Positions 1 through 8,938 of a stretch of DNA of 64,000 nt are shown here, piece after piece. Origin of the DNA: Dethiothermospora halolimnae (GTDB lineage Bacteria > Bacillota > Clostridia > Tissierellales > VENL01); assembly GCF_037577855.1 (NCBI RefSeq), contig NZ_JBAKFX010000003.1, positions 62,001 through 126,000 of the forward strand, given 5' to 3'. Every line of letters begins with the position of its first letter. Position 1 is the first letter of the stretch. A program made the position numbers and the translations under genes. Below the pieces are notes generated by a model. The model had not been told where the DNA came from, ran no database searches, and saw only the letters and a program-made list of their open reading frames with translations.

Positions 1-137
1 TTATTATATATGGATATACCACCTATCCATGCCTTTACAGTTTTATATCCACCTGCTGCATATACTACCGTAAACAATGATGAAAAAACTATAATCGTTA
101 TCAAAATTGCCAATGTCTTTTTACTAAATTTCCTCAA
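1..137 (-). CDS. Start of a secreted stalk-domain (copper amine oxidase N-like) protein, partial
   Basis: A minus-strand reading frame starts at a TTG codon (135-137) with an AGGAGG ribosome binding site at 145-150 and runs open off the left edge. The first 45 residues form a signal peptide (basic start, hydrophobic core, cleavage near VVYA-AGG), followed by KTVKAWIGGISIYNN. A signal peptide followed by a K-W/F-G-V-I/Y pattern is typical of small stalk-domain proteins (copper amine oxidase N-terminal domain family) that are abundant in Clostridia. The family call rests on about 15 mature residues and is tentative. The start and secretion signal are clear. Only the 5' end is in the window. Confidence 0.6.
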   Translation of the reverse strand, partial: MRKFSKKTLAILITIIVFSSLFTVVYAAGGYKTVKAWIGGISIYN

Positions 138-201
138 TTTTATACCTCCTTTTTTTAATTATATATCAATTATACATCATCCACTATTTTCCTTCAATAC
201 A

Positions 202-3200
202 TTATAAATTACTTTTTCTTAATATCACAAATATTCCTGGCTTATAACTTAAAAATTCAACCTTATTATTTGATATTGTTACATCAATGTTATTAACCCT
301 TTCAAATCTTCTTTTATTTATATCATATCTAAGTACTATAATACCTTGTCCTATTTCAGCCTTAGGGGTTATTGTAACAGTTAAAAAGTCAAATACTAAA
401 TCTTTGGTCTCAACTGCTATAATATCAGATATAATGGTTTCACCTATTAATTTATTTCTAATAGAAGTTTCAACCATAGGGCTTACCTTTCCCACTTGTA
501 ACATAGCATCTTCATCATCTGATTCAAACTCTATGTCCTCTATATATATATCACCCCATTTAGAAAGGATATCAAACTCATCTATATCTCCTTTATCATC
601 TTCAAATTTTATCTTTCTAACCAATGTATTCTCTCCCATTAGATGATCTAAATTCATTTTAATATCATCTCCATTTGTATATCTATCATCTAATATTAAA
701 ATAGTTTCATTTTGAGAAATCTTCTCTATTAACATACCTTCTTTATTATTATCATTTTCCCTTATATCCTCTTTAGGAATATATTCCCCCTCTTTAACAA
801 CACTTAAAATACCAGCTTTAACTTTTTTATGATTATTATCATTTTCTATATATATGTCATAAAGCCCTGGATTTAGTCTATATTTAGGAAGATAGACTTC
901 TAAGTATTTATTATTATCATTATCTGTCTTAGACTTCACATCATATGCCTCTTCATCATCAAAATATACATTAACAGAAGATGAAAAGTTATTTCCATAT
1001 ATTATTATTGGCTCTTTATAATTATAATCCTCAACAACACTTTTAACCATCACATCGTCTTTATTGAAATCTGGAATGGCCATGGTTTTAAAAGTCCAAC
1101 CAAGTATTTCCCTATTATATTTTTCTAAGCTATCATTCATTATAATCCCTGATTTTATATTTAGGGTATATTTAGTATTTGACTTTATATTCTTTACTGG
1201 TATAAATAGGGCTTTCTTATCTTCTTTTTCACTTTTAAATATATATTTATCTATATACTCTTTAATAATGGGCTCTTCCTTATCCAAAATCCCATCTATA
1301 AATCCTATATCTATAATATTATCTGGAATTGATGAACTTTCCTTTATTTTTTTAAGTCCGTTTCGGAAGTCATCATTAAATTCAAGGGTATGATCTATGT
1401 CCTCATATACTATTTTAATAAAATATCTATCTTCTCCATCTATCTTTATGGGATTTATATTAAGTCCTAACTCTTCTTCATCTAATTCATCGTCATCATC
1501 TTCTGGAATTCTATAAACTTCGTGGGGTGCTCCTTTTGATATAACATTAAAGGTTTCATCTTCTGGAAGTTTTAGTTTTGGATCATTATCAAAATACAAC
1601 TCTATATTATAACTTCCAGTATAAATTTCTTTAGATAACTTATCTCCATTTTCTCCCCTTATCTTTACTTTAATCTCATTTACGCTTATAAACTCTATAT
1701 CCTCTCTATCTATTTCAATTTTTTCTAACCCCTCATCTACTACACGTCCTGATTTTGGTATGAGTTGTACTTTTTCTATAGATTCATTAAAGTTATATCC
1801 ATATATTGAAAAATCATGATATCCATCTTTATATAATTGAAGCACAGATACACTGTTTTTATTATTTAAATCTGTAGCATTATTATCATCATTTATATTT
1901 CCATCGGTTCTATAATTTTTTTTAATAACATCTAAACTATTCTGATGAGGGGTCTCTAACGTATCTTCTGGTATATAAAGTTCATAATATCTACCACTCC
2001 CAAACCCTTCTTTGGGAAATATCTCTATAATTGTTTCTTTATTATCTCCATAATAATTATATCTAAATTGAATCTTAGATATATCTACCTGCTCAATATT
2101 ATTATATATATCTAAGATCTTTATATTATTTAATGAGTTATAACTTATTCTATTCTCACTATATATATCATATGTTTTTTTATTGTCTATAGTAATATCA
2201 TCAGCTTTTGGTCTTATATGTCCATCTATCTTCAAAGTTACCTTATCATCTCCAAACACTACATCCCTAACTTCTACATTTTCCTTTTTATCTGACCTAT
2301 CACACCAAAATGAAAACTCTATATCTCTATCTACGTTATATCCGTTTATATCTTCTAAAGATTCCTTATCTATAAATATTTTATACTTCATAAGGCTATC
2401 TAAATTATATCTAGGAGTTATCCTTAATATATCTTTATTTACTATTTTAATTTCCCTAATTGGAATTTCATATAAATTAATATCTTCAATTAATTTATGT
2501 TTCTCTATACTAGTTTTCCCTTCTAACTTAGTTTCATCAATATTGGCAGGGATCATGTCATCCCCATTTGTATAAAACTCAACCAACTTATCCTTTATAT
2601 AATTTGTTTCATCATATATTGATTGTTTTGGATTTAGTATCCTATATAACTTAACACTATCTTTAATAGAAGCCCCTTTATTATCATCTCTAGCTATATC
2701 TCTATCAAATTTTATATATATACTATCATCAGGTTTTAATTTTGAATAATTATTATTTCCTCTTCTATACAAATATCTTATATCATCATCCATAGATAAA
2801 CTTGATGAATAGGCTATGGGGTTAGGCCCCTTTCCTTCACCTCTAGTTTTAAAGTCAATATATATATCACTATTATAAAAATATTTATTCTCTATAGCAT
2901 TTTTATAATCCTTTAGTTTTAATGCATCTTTTTCAATTTTAACAGTGTACTCTGTATCCCTCCTTAGGTGATAATCCTTATCATTGTAATTATCATCTAT
3001 ATCTAATACTAGTGTTCTTTTGTCATCTCCGAGATACTTATCTTTAACAGCAAATTCCTCTCCATCTGATGTTATGGTGATTTTATCCTTATCTAAAAGT
3101 TCTATTGGATATTTAAAATGAAATTCTATATTTTCATCAACCGATGCATTACTTGATTTATTTGAAGGTCTTGTATAATCAATAAAGTTATCTGTATAAA

Positions 3201-4020
3201 ATACTAGACTTATTTTATCATTATATATTTTACTATTGGTATCACTTTTAAGGTATACAGCTTTCTCTTTTAGTATGACCTTATACTGGGTAAAATCATT
3301 TAGTTTGCCTGACTTTGGTCTTACTATTAAAGTATCATTATAATTATCTATATTATAGCTATCTATACTATCTCGTTTATAATAATCATCTTTAATCATG
3401 GATTTTTTGTATATATGTATTTTATCCCTTATATCATCAGTACTTATATTGCTTATAAAGTTAAATCCTATAATATCAGTGTTATCTATATTATGGCTAT
3501 CATTAGATGGATAAACTTTTTTTATTATGTCATTTTCTTTTTGAGTTTGTCCCCTTGTTACAAATGAATATCCAAAACTATCTATTACTTCGTCTCCGTC
3601 CTTAAAAAGTCCTTTGGGAATATAAATGGTATATAAACTATGTAATCTTAAATGATTTTCTCTAGCTTTGTCTCCATATAAGGGACTATCTTTTAAAGAA
3701 AGTTTGATAATTCCCTTTGTCTTATCAACTTCAAAATCTTTAAATTTATTATTTTCTAAATATTGATTATTTGCTGTAATAAGTATTTCATTAAGTTTTT
3801 CTTTATCTACATCATAGCTATTATTATACTTTATATTTATATATGGTATATCATAATCAATATTTTTATCTCCTTTTTTTATTACCTTTTTGTCGGTATA
3901 TATTAAATGTATAACTTTATTACTGCTAATATTATTAGCGAATATTGGTACATTAAAAAATATAATATTAAACAACATTATTATTACTGTATATAGAGCT
4001 ATCTTAGACTTTTTATCCAA
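202..4020 (-). CDS. Large secreted Ig-like (Big_5/IPT) surface protein
   Basis: This gene encodes a 1272-residue exported protein. The start is a TTG at 4020, supported by AGGAGG at 4029-4034. An N-terminal hydrophobic segment (about residues 8-28, ending IFANN) is a signal peptide. The rest is beta-rich, Asp/Asn/Lys-rich and Tyr-rich. Several stretches look like Big_5 Ig-like domains, for example residues about 275-400 ending in FKTRGEG. Around residues 1000-1075 there is an IPT/TIG-like unit (IIIYGNNFSSSVNVYFDDEE). No SLH, LPXTG or other anchor is visible, so it may attach through partners or be an S-layer-associated fibre. The next gene upstream (4139-4813) is separated by a hairpin, so it may be its own unit. 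The function is unknown. Confidence 0.8.
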   Translation of the reverse strand: MDKKSKIALYTVIIMLFNIIFFNVPIFANNISSNKVIHLIYTDKKVIKKGDKNIDYDIPYINIKYNNSYDVDKEKLNEILITANNQYLENNKFKDFEVDKTKGIIKLSLKDSPLYGDKARENHLRLHSLYTIYIPKGLFKDGDEVIDSFGYSFVTRGQTQKENDIIKKVYPSNDSHNIDNTDIIGFNFISNISTDDIRDKIHIYKKSMIKDDYYKRDSIDSYNIDNYNDTLIVRPKSGKLNDFTQYKVILKEKAVYLKSDTNSKIYNDKISLVFYTDNFIDYTRPSNKSSNASVDENIEFHFKYPIELLDKDKITITSDGEEFAVKDKYLGDDKRTLVLDIDDNYNDKDYHLRRDTEYTVKIEKDALKLKDYKNAIENKYFYNSDIYIDFKTRGEGKGPNPIAYSSSLSMDDDIRYLYRRGNNNYSKLKPDDSIYIKFDRDIARDDNKGASIKDSVKLYRILNPKQSIYDETNYIKDKLVEFYTNGDDMIPANIDETKLEGKTSIEKHKLIEDINLYEIPIREIKIVNKDILRITPRYNLDSLMKYKIFIDKESLEDINGYNVDRDIEFSFWCDRSDKKENVEVRDVVFGDDKVTLKIDGHIRPKADDITIDNKKTYDIYSENRISYNSLNNIKILDIYNNIEQVDISKIQFRYNYYGDNKETIIEIFPKEGFGSGRYYELYIPEDTLETPHQNSLDVIKKNYRTDGNINDDNNATDLNNKNSVSVLQLYKDGYHDFSIYGYNFNESIEKVQLIPKSGRVVDEGLEKIEIDREDIEFISVNEIKVKIRGENGDKLSKEIYTGSYNIELYFDNDPKLKLPEDETFNVISKGAPHEVYRIPEDDDDELDEEELGLNINPIKIDGEDRYFIKIVYEDIDHTLEFNDDFRNGLKKIKESSSIPDNIIDIGFIDGILDKEEPIIKEYIDKYIFKSEKEDKKALFIPVKNIKSNTKYTLNIKSGIIMNDSLEKYNREILGWTFKTMAIPDFNKDDVMVKSVVEDYNYKEPIIIYGNNFSSSVNVYFDDEEAYDVKSKTDNDNNKYLEVYLPKYRLNPGLYDIYIENDNNHKKVKAGILSVVKEGEYIPKEDIRENDNNKEGMLIEKISQNETILILDDRYTNGDDIKMNLDHLMGENTLVRKIKFEDDKGDIDEFDILSKWGDIYIEDIEFESDDEDAMLQVGKVSPMVETSIRNKLIGETIISDIIAVETKDLVFDFLTVTITPKAEIGQGIIVLRYDINKRRFERVNNIDVTISNNKVEFLSYKPGIFVILRKSNL

Positions 4021-4111
4021 ATAAAAAACCTCCTTAGTATTTTAATATTACGACTCCTTTTTTATATTATCGGCATAATTTTTAATACATTGAATTTCCT
4101 ATATATTTTAC

Positions 4112-4140
4112 ATTAAAAAAGCTCCACAAAATGTGAAGCT
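4112..4140 (-). terminator. Intrinsic terminator of the 224-residue gene
   Basis: On the minus strand AGCTTCACA-TTT-TGTGGAGCT forms a nine-pair stem with one mismatch, followed by TTTTTTAATG. The stem overlaps the stop codon of the gene that ends at 4139. Confidence 0.8.
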
Positions 4141-4813
4141 AATCTTCTAATACAAATCTTTTTTCCTCAAATATTTCCCTATTTATTTTTATATAGACCT
4201 TATCACTTTTCTTTAATTTAGATATATTTTTATCTGATGTTATATTTATAGAACCTTCATCTGCTAAGTATCTTAATATATCCCTTATATCCGTTATCTT
4301 ACTATTTATTGTATCAATTATATAGGATACCGATGACATTAAATTTCCATTATTATTTATAAGTAAAGTAAGAAACATATTTATATCCTCTTGATGCTTT
4401 AGCTCAAATTTAATATTTTCAAGATTTTTTATTTCTTCATCGTCTATATCTAATACCTCTTGTGGCCTTAAAACTGGTAGATTATAAACATAGACAATAT
4501 TGTCATCTTTATCTTTTCCTATTTTTATAAGCTTAAAATCTATTAAAAGTTTAAGGTCCTCTTTTCTATTAGTAGGATATTTATATCCCAATTTATTTAA
4601 TATCCTTTTTTTCTCTTCTATAACTTGAAAAGCACTATTTTCATCCTTTAAATTAGCATTTAAAAGGGTTCTAGTAGCTTTTTTTCCTTTAATATTTTCA
4701 GTCTGAAGATATCCTATCATTATATACATCTTATATGTTGTCTCTGGAAGATATCTTGTCCATAAATATTCATGTACCTCTTTAGGCATTTTTATTTTTT
4801 TTCTATTATTCAT
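4139..4813 (-). CDS. Unrecognised 224-residue cytoplasmic protein, possibly winged-helix
   Basis: I do not recognise this family. The protein is Lys/Glu/Ile-rich with no signal peptide or membrane segment. It starts MNNRKKIKMPKEVHEYLWTR behind a good AGAGGAGA site. The first half looks helical (LPETTYKMYIMIGYLQTEN) and resembles the opening of replication-initiator or DnaD-like helix-turn-helix proteins. The second half (about 125-215) alternates helices with short strands and could be a second winged helix (ILRYLADEGSINITSDKNIS). It is the only non-secreted protein in the first 10 kb, so a regulator of the neighbouring surface genes is conceivable, but this is inference from position alone. 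It has its own terminator. Confidence 0.65.
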   Translation of the reverse strand: MNNRKKIKMPKEVHEYLWTRYLPETTYKMYIMIGYLQTENIKGKKATRTLLNANLKDENSAFQVIEEKKRILNKLGYKYPTNRKEDLKLLIDFKLIKIGKDKDDNIVYVYNLPVLRPQEVLDIDDEEIKNLENIKFELKHQEDINMFLTLLINNNGNLMSSVSYIIDTINSKITDIRDILRYLADEGSINITSDKNISKLKKSDKVYIKINREIFEEKRFVLED

Positions 4814-4881
4814 AGGTTTCTCCTCTCTAATTGTAAGCTAATGATATTGTATCATTTTTTTTTGATTTTTAAAACTATCTA

Positions 4882-7650
4882 CTATTTAACAAATATATCA
4901 TATATGGTACTTGTCTCATCATCATAATAAAATCTAATATATGGTTCTTTACTTCCTAAATAATCCATAAAGGCCTCTGTTGTACTCATATATATATCAT
5001 CTATATCTATATAATCATTATCTATAATATAATCTACGTTTTCATCCCCATAATAAATAATCTCATCCCCATCTACTTCTATTGTAAATATAATATCTGT
5101 ACCGTCAAAATCTATATCTAACAATTTTCCATCTTCCAAGTCATTTCCAAATTTAGTCCCCGATAACTCTATCATTTTAACTTTATCCTCTTCTATGCCA
5201 ACTGTCACCAAATCTCCACGGGATATCTTACTTAGGCTTATATCATCGGTATATCTAAATACCTCAGCATTATCATCAAGTCTATATATTTCATTTCCTA
5301 CCTCTATATATCTACTATCTATAGAGGTAACAGTACCAGATACGGTTTTAAAGTCTCCAACCTTGGCTATTGGAGATATCTCCAACTGATTACCTCCATT
5401 TAATTGATATAATATAACTCTACCTATTACAACTGAGGCTCTATTATCTTTACTTATTTTATAAGTCAAGACCTTTCCCTCGCTGTTCCTTATATCAGCA
5501 TATCTATCTTCTCCTAGATTATAGCTATCTATAACATATCCTATATTCATTTTATTTTGTATTCCATTTATGTTATCCCATATGGTTAACATCTTTAATA
5601 CACCATCTTCTTCGTCCATGATAACTTCAACGTCTTCTAATACTTCATTGTTTTTAAGAGTATTCCATTTTATCACTTTTACTGAATAAGGGTTATGACC
5701 AGTATAGTCAAATATAACAGTATCATTATCTACTTTATATTTATTATCATCTATTATAATATAGTCTTCACCAAAATCATCCCCTGCTAGTATTTTTTTT
5801 GTATCAAATGTTTCAAATACATCATTCTCTAATCTAGAAGACATATTTTTTAGCTTCCCTGACTTTCCTATGGAATATTTTATTATATTTCCCCTATCAG
5901 TATACTCTTTAAGTCTATCATACTCCTGATAATCTTCGAAAGCATAAACTTTTCTTTTCCCATTTTCACCATATATTTGTATCTCTCCATCTAAGGCATC
6001 TCCATACCTAACTAAAACACCGTATAATCCTAGCTTAATATTTAAGTTTCCCTCTATATAAACTATATCTCCCTTTAAATCTGTAGATAACTTTACATTC
6101 TGATTATAAAATTCTTGCAATACCCTAGCTCCATATACCGTTCTATCTTTTATATTATCTATCTTTTCACCATTATTATATGAGTATATAAACTCATCTG
6201 CAAATCTCAATTCCCCATTAATATTTTTAAGGGTTATGGATATGTCATATCCATTGATACCACCTTTAACTTTCCCTAAAACTCCTACCTTTCTATATCT
6301 AAGTACATACATTATATCCCTATTATCCCCTTTTATTGTGTTTATAATATCTCCCTTTTTTATATCACTATATTTTATATGCTTTTTCCCGCTATTATTA
6401 AGAAGATATACATCATATCCATTATTCTCAAAGTCTATCCGTCCTTTATCACCATTTTTTGCATCTATAAATTCTACAACCCCTTCTTCTACATTTACAT
6501 TGTTCACATATAAATTTTTACTATCAAAGTCAAATATTTTTCCATAGGTCAGGCTGTCATCCTTTACTGAGAATAATCCAGCTTGTCCCCTTCTTAAGTA
6601 TTTATCATAATTCCTTTTATTTATTTTCTCAGAATTAATATATATATTAGCACTATCATCTATATCTAAAAATTTGTCCATAGATGACAGTTTTATTTTA
6701 TTAAATGGTTTATCGGTATATCCATTGACTATCTCATGATTTTCAGCACCTTGGACAGCATCATTGTCCATACCTATATGATCAGTATATATTATTTCCT
6801 TATCTTTATTAACATATATATTTATATACTCTCCCTCCATGACTAAGCTATCATCGGTTATTTTAAAATGCTCTTGCTCATTTTTATCAAAGCTATATCC
6901 ATTATATGATATATCCCCGTTAAACCTCACATTTACAACCTGATTATCTCTAATATTTTCAGTTCCAAGTATCTCTACATTTTCCAACTTATATAGTCCA
7001 AGTTCTTCTTCCATAAGAGTCTTATCAGATATTACGGTTTTACTGCCCCCTTCAATACTACTTAACATATTTTCTTCAAGTATTCTATTTATTATAAGGG
7101 CTACTTGTCCTCTGTTTAAATCCTCATCATACTTTAATGATATCCCCTTTAATAACCCCATCTCTGCTGCTTTTACTATATAGTTAGACGGCCATTGTCC
7201 TTGCAAATACATATCTCTATATCCAATACTTCTAAGGACTATTGTTATTCCTTCTGAAAAGGTTACATTTTTCTTTGGCTTAAAAGTTCCATCTCCATAA
7301 CCACTTACTAATCCACTACCCACTGCTATATTTATATAATTAGATGACCAACTATCCTTTTCCACATCATTAAATTTTGGATTTTGATTAAATAGACTTG
7401 ATGTATTTTCATATCCCAACAATTTTACCACTATCTTAACCAGTTCTTCTCTAGTTATATTGTCTTCTGGATGATATTTGCCATCTTCTCTACCCTCTAC
7501 TATATCAAAGGCCTTAAGTCTATTTATGGCTTCTTTAGTATCAGTATTGACATCATCTTTAGTTATATCAACAGCAAATGTAGGTGGTATAATAACTAAG
7601 AACATAATTATCATAATTAGAAGCATAAAAAATCTTATATTGCTTTTCAT
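4882..7650 (-). CDS. SLH-domain S-layer-type protein, paralogue of the 28.9-32.2 kb gene
   Basis: This 922-residue protein has a signal peptide (residues 1-27, ending PTFA) and three SLH domains in about residues 35-200. Recognisable SLH motifs include NITREELVKIVVKLLGY, GYGDGTFKPKKNVTFSEG and LNRGQVALIINRIL. SLH triplets bind pyruvylated secondary cell-wall polymer. The remaining 700 residues are acidic beta-rich modules of the kind used as S-layer bodies. The architecture and the junction motif after the SLH block (VISDKTLMEEELG here, IVSDETLLEDRLD there) match the S-layer gene at 28921-32163, so the two are paralogues. It starts at an ATG with a GGGAGGA site, and a hairpin lies just upstream in the leader. 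Confidence 0.9.
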   Translation of the reverse strand: MKSNIRFFMLLIMIIMFLVIIPPTFAVDITKDDVNTDTKEAINRLKAFDIVEGREDGKYHPEDNITREELVKIVVKLLGYENTSSLFNQNPKFNDVEKDSWSSNYINIAVGSGLVSGYGDGTFKPKKNVTFSEGITIVLRSIGYRDMYLQGQWPSNYIVKAAEMGLLKGISLKYDEDLNRGQVALIINRILEENMLSSIEGGSKTVISDKTLMEEELGLYKLENVEILGTENIRDNQVVNVRFNGDISYNGYSFDKNEQEHFKITDDSLVMEGEYINIYVNKDKEIIYTDHIGMDNDAVQGAENHEIVNGYTDKPFNKIKLSSMDKFLDIDDSANIYINSEKINKRNYDKYLRRGQAGLFSVKDDSLTYGKIFDFDSKNLYVNNVNVEEGVVEFIDAKNGDKGRIDFENNGYDVYLLNNSGKKHIKYSDIKKGDIINTIKGDNRDIMYVLRYRKVGVLGKVKGGINGYDISITLKNINGELRFADEFIYSYNNGEKIDNIKDRTVYGARVLQEFYNQNVKLSTDLKGDIVYIEGNLNIKLGLYGVLVRYGDALDGEIQIYGENGKRKVYAFEDYQEYDRLKEYTDRGNIIKYSIGKSGKLKNMSSRLENDVFETFDTKKILAGDDFGEDYIIIDDNKYKVDNDTVIFDYTGHNPYSVKVIKWNTLKNNEVLEDVEVIMDEEDGVLKMLTIWDNINGIQNKMNIGYVIDSYNLGEDRYADIRNSEGKVLTYKISKDNRASVVIGRVILYQLNGGNQLEISPIAKVGDFKTVSGTVTSIDSRYIEVGNEIYRLDDNAEVFRYTDDISLSKISRGDLVTVGIEEDKVKMIELSGTKFGNDLEDGKLLDIDFDGTDIIFTIEVDGDEIIYYGDENVDYIIDNDYIDIDDIYMSTTEAFMDYLGSKEPYIRFYYDDETSTIYDIFVK

Positions 7651-7670
7651 ATAATCCTCCCTATAATCTC

Positions 7671-7700
7671 AGAAAAAACTAGGATATTCTAGTTTTTTCT
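7671..7700 (-). promoter_or_regulatory. Hairpin in the leader of the 922-residue SLH gene
   Basis: AGAAAAAACTAG-gatatt-CTAGTTTTTTCT is a perfect 12-bp inverted repeat 20 bases upstream of the ATG. With its T-run it could act as a terminator or attenuator, or as a 5' mRNA stabiliser. A separate terminator for the upstream gene lies at 7858-7898. Confidence 0.5.
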
Positions 7701-7857
7701 AAATTTTATTTATTATTTTTACAGATATCTATTTTATTATAACCTATTTTACCATTAATTTAAAATGGAATTTCATATTATTAATTCCTATATTTAGTTC
7801 TTGTTTTTTGAAAAGAGAAAGCAAGTTTTACAGAAAATATAATAAAACAACACCTAA

Positions 7858-7898
7858 ATATTTAAAAGGGTCCAATATATTGGGCCCTTTTAAATATT
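7858..7898. terminator. Bidirectional intrinsic terminator
   Basis: TTTAAAAGGGtCC and GGgCCCTTTTAAA pair around a short AATATATT loop and are flanked by A- and T-rich sequence on both sides. It lies 30 bases after the stop of the 255-residue gene on the minus strand. Confidence 0.8.
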
Positions 7899-7928
7899 TA
7901 TCTAAATTTGTATTAAAATATCATTCAA

Positions 7929-8696
7929 TTAATATTCCTTTAAAATAAGCTGACAATCTTTCAATATAACTTTGGCATCTTTATAAAATCCAGATGTTAA
8001 ACTTTCTGCTTTTACTGCTAGTTTAACCTCCCTTACACCCGATACATTAACTGAATAATTTTGAGGCCAATCACCAATTCTAAACTTATCGCTACTATAA
8101 AGTTCATTATTATTTTCATCGTAGATAAACAATTGATACTCCATATAATAAGATATATCCTCCGATGAAGCTAAAGCATATATCTCCCCTTCTAATGTTT
8201 TAGCATTTTTATCAATTTCATATGTGAAATAGTTCCCTGATATAGATTGATTTATACTTATTTCTAATTGGTTATTTACCGTAGTTTCGACTTTATCAAA
8301 GCTATCATTTTCCGAACCTATTAAATTTATTTTTATCTCGTTATCAGCTTCATCTCTAGTTTTAAAATCCATAAGATACTTGTTCCCATTTATTAGGACT
8401 ATTTTTAATACGTAATTACTACTATACTCATATGGATCCACAGGAGTAACCTTTATTTTATCCCAATCATCAATAGCAATATGTACAGGTATAAACTCAT
8501 GATCATGCTCTATAACTATAGCCTCTATATCACTGAGATTGACTTTTTTGTTAAATTCAATAGTCCAACTTTTATTTATAGATATCCCTTCTTTACTATC
8601 TAGTTGTTCCCAATCATCATTATCCGTTGCAAAGCTATTAATAGATGTAAACATAATAATTATTATAACTATCATAAACACTCTTTTCTTTCTCAC
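7929..8696 (-). CDS. Small secreted Big_5-domain protein
   Basis: This is a 255-residue exported protein with a GTG start and GGAGGG eight bases upstream. The signal peptide covers residues 1-24 (ending NSFA). Residues about 30-120 form one Big_5 Ig-like domain: it opens DDWEQLDSKEGISINKSWTI, contains the FNKKV motif, and ends FKTRDEADNEI, as in Big_5 units of clostridial surface proteins. The C-terminal half (130-255) is a beta sandwich of unknown family that may bind carbohydrate or another surface protein. The D-W-E/D-I-W-S opening motif recurs at the C-terminus of the next gene (8939-10780), which suggests related substrates or partners. The function is unknown. Confidence 0.75.
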   Translation of the reverse strand: MRKKRVFMIVIIIIMFTSINSFATDNDDWEQLDSKEGISINKSWTIEFNKKVNLSDIEAIVIEHDHEFIPVHIAIDDWDKIKVTPVDPYEYSSNYVLKIVLINGNKYLMDFKTRDEADNEIKINLIGSENDSFDKVETTVNNQLEISINQSISGNYFTYEIDKNAKTLEGEIYALASSEDISYYMEYQLFIYDENNNELYSSDKFRIGDWPQNYSVNVSGVREVKLAVKAESLTSGFYKDAKVILKDCQLILKEY

Positions 8697-8938
8697 TTAA
8701 TGATCCCTCCAAACTAATAATATCTGATTTTATATTCTTACCAATTTTTATTTGTTCCCCTTTTATGCAATCAATTACCAGAGGAATGATGACGGATATC
8801 TCATATATATTTTCTTTTTTCGGTCTTGATTAACAAATCTGAAACATGTACTTTAGTAATTACAAAGAAATATTATACCTTAATAATATAACATAAATTT
8901 TATCTTTTCAACTTAGAAATTTACAAAGTACAAATCCT

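Noticed and set aside
10..207. 65-residue plus-strand frame at the window start
   Set aside because: A minus-strand signal-peptide gene with a clear AGGAGG site occupies the same bases.
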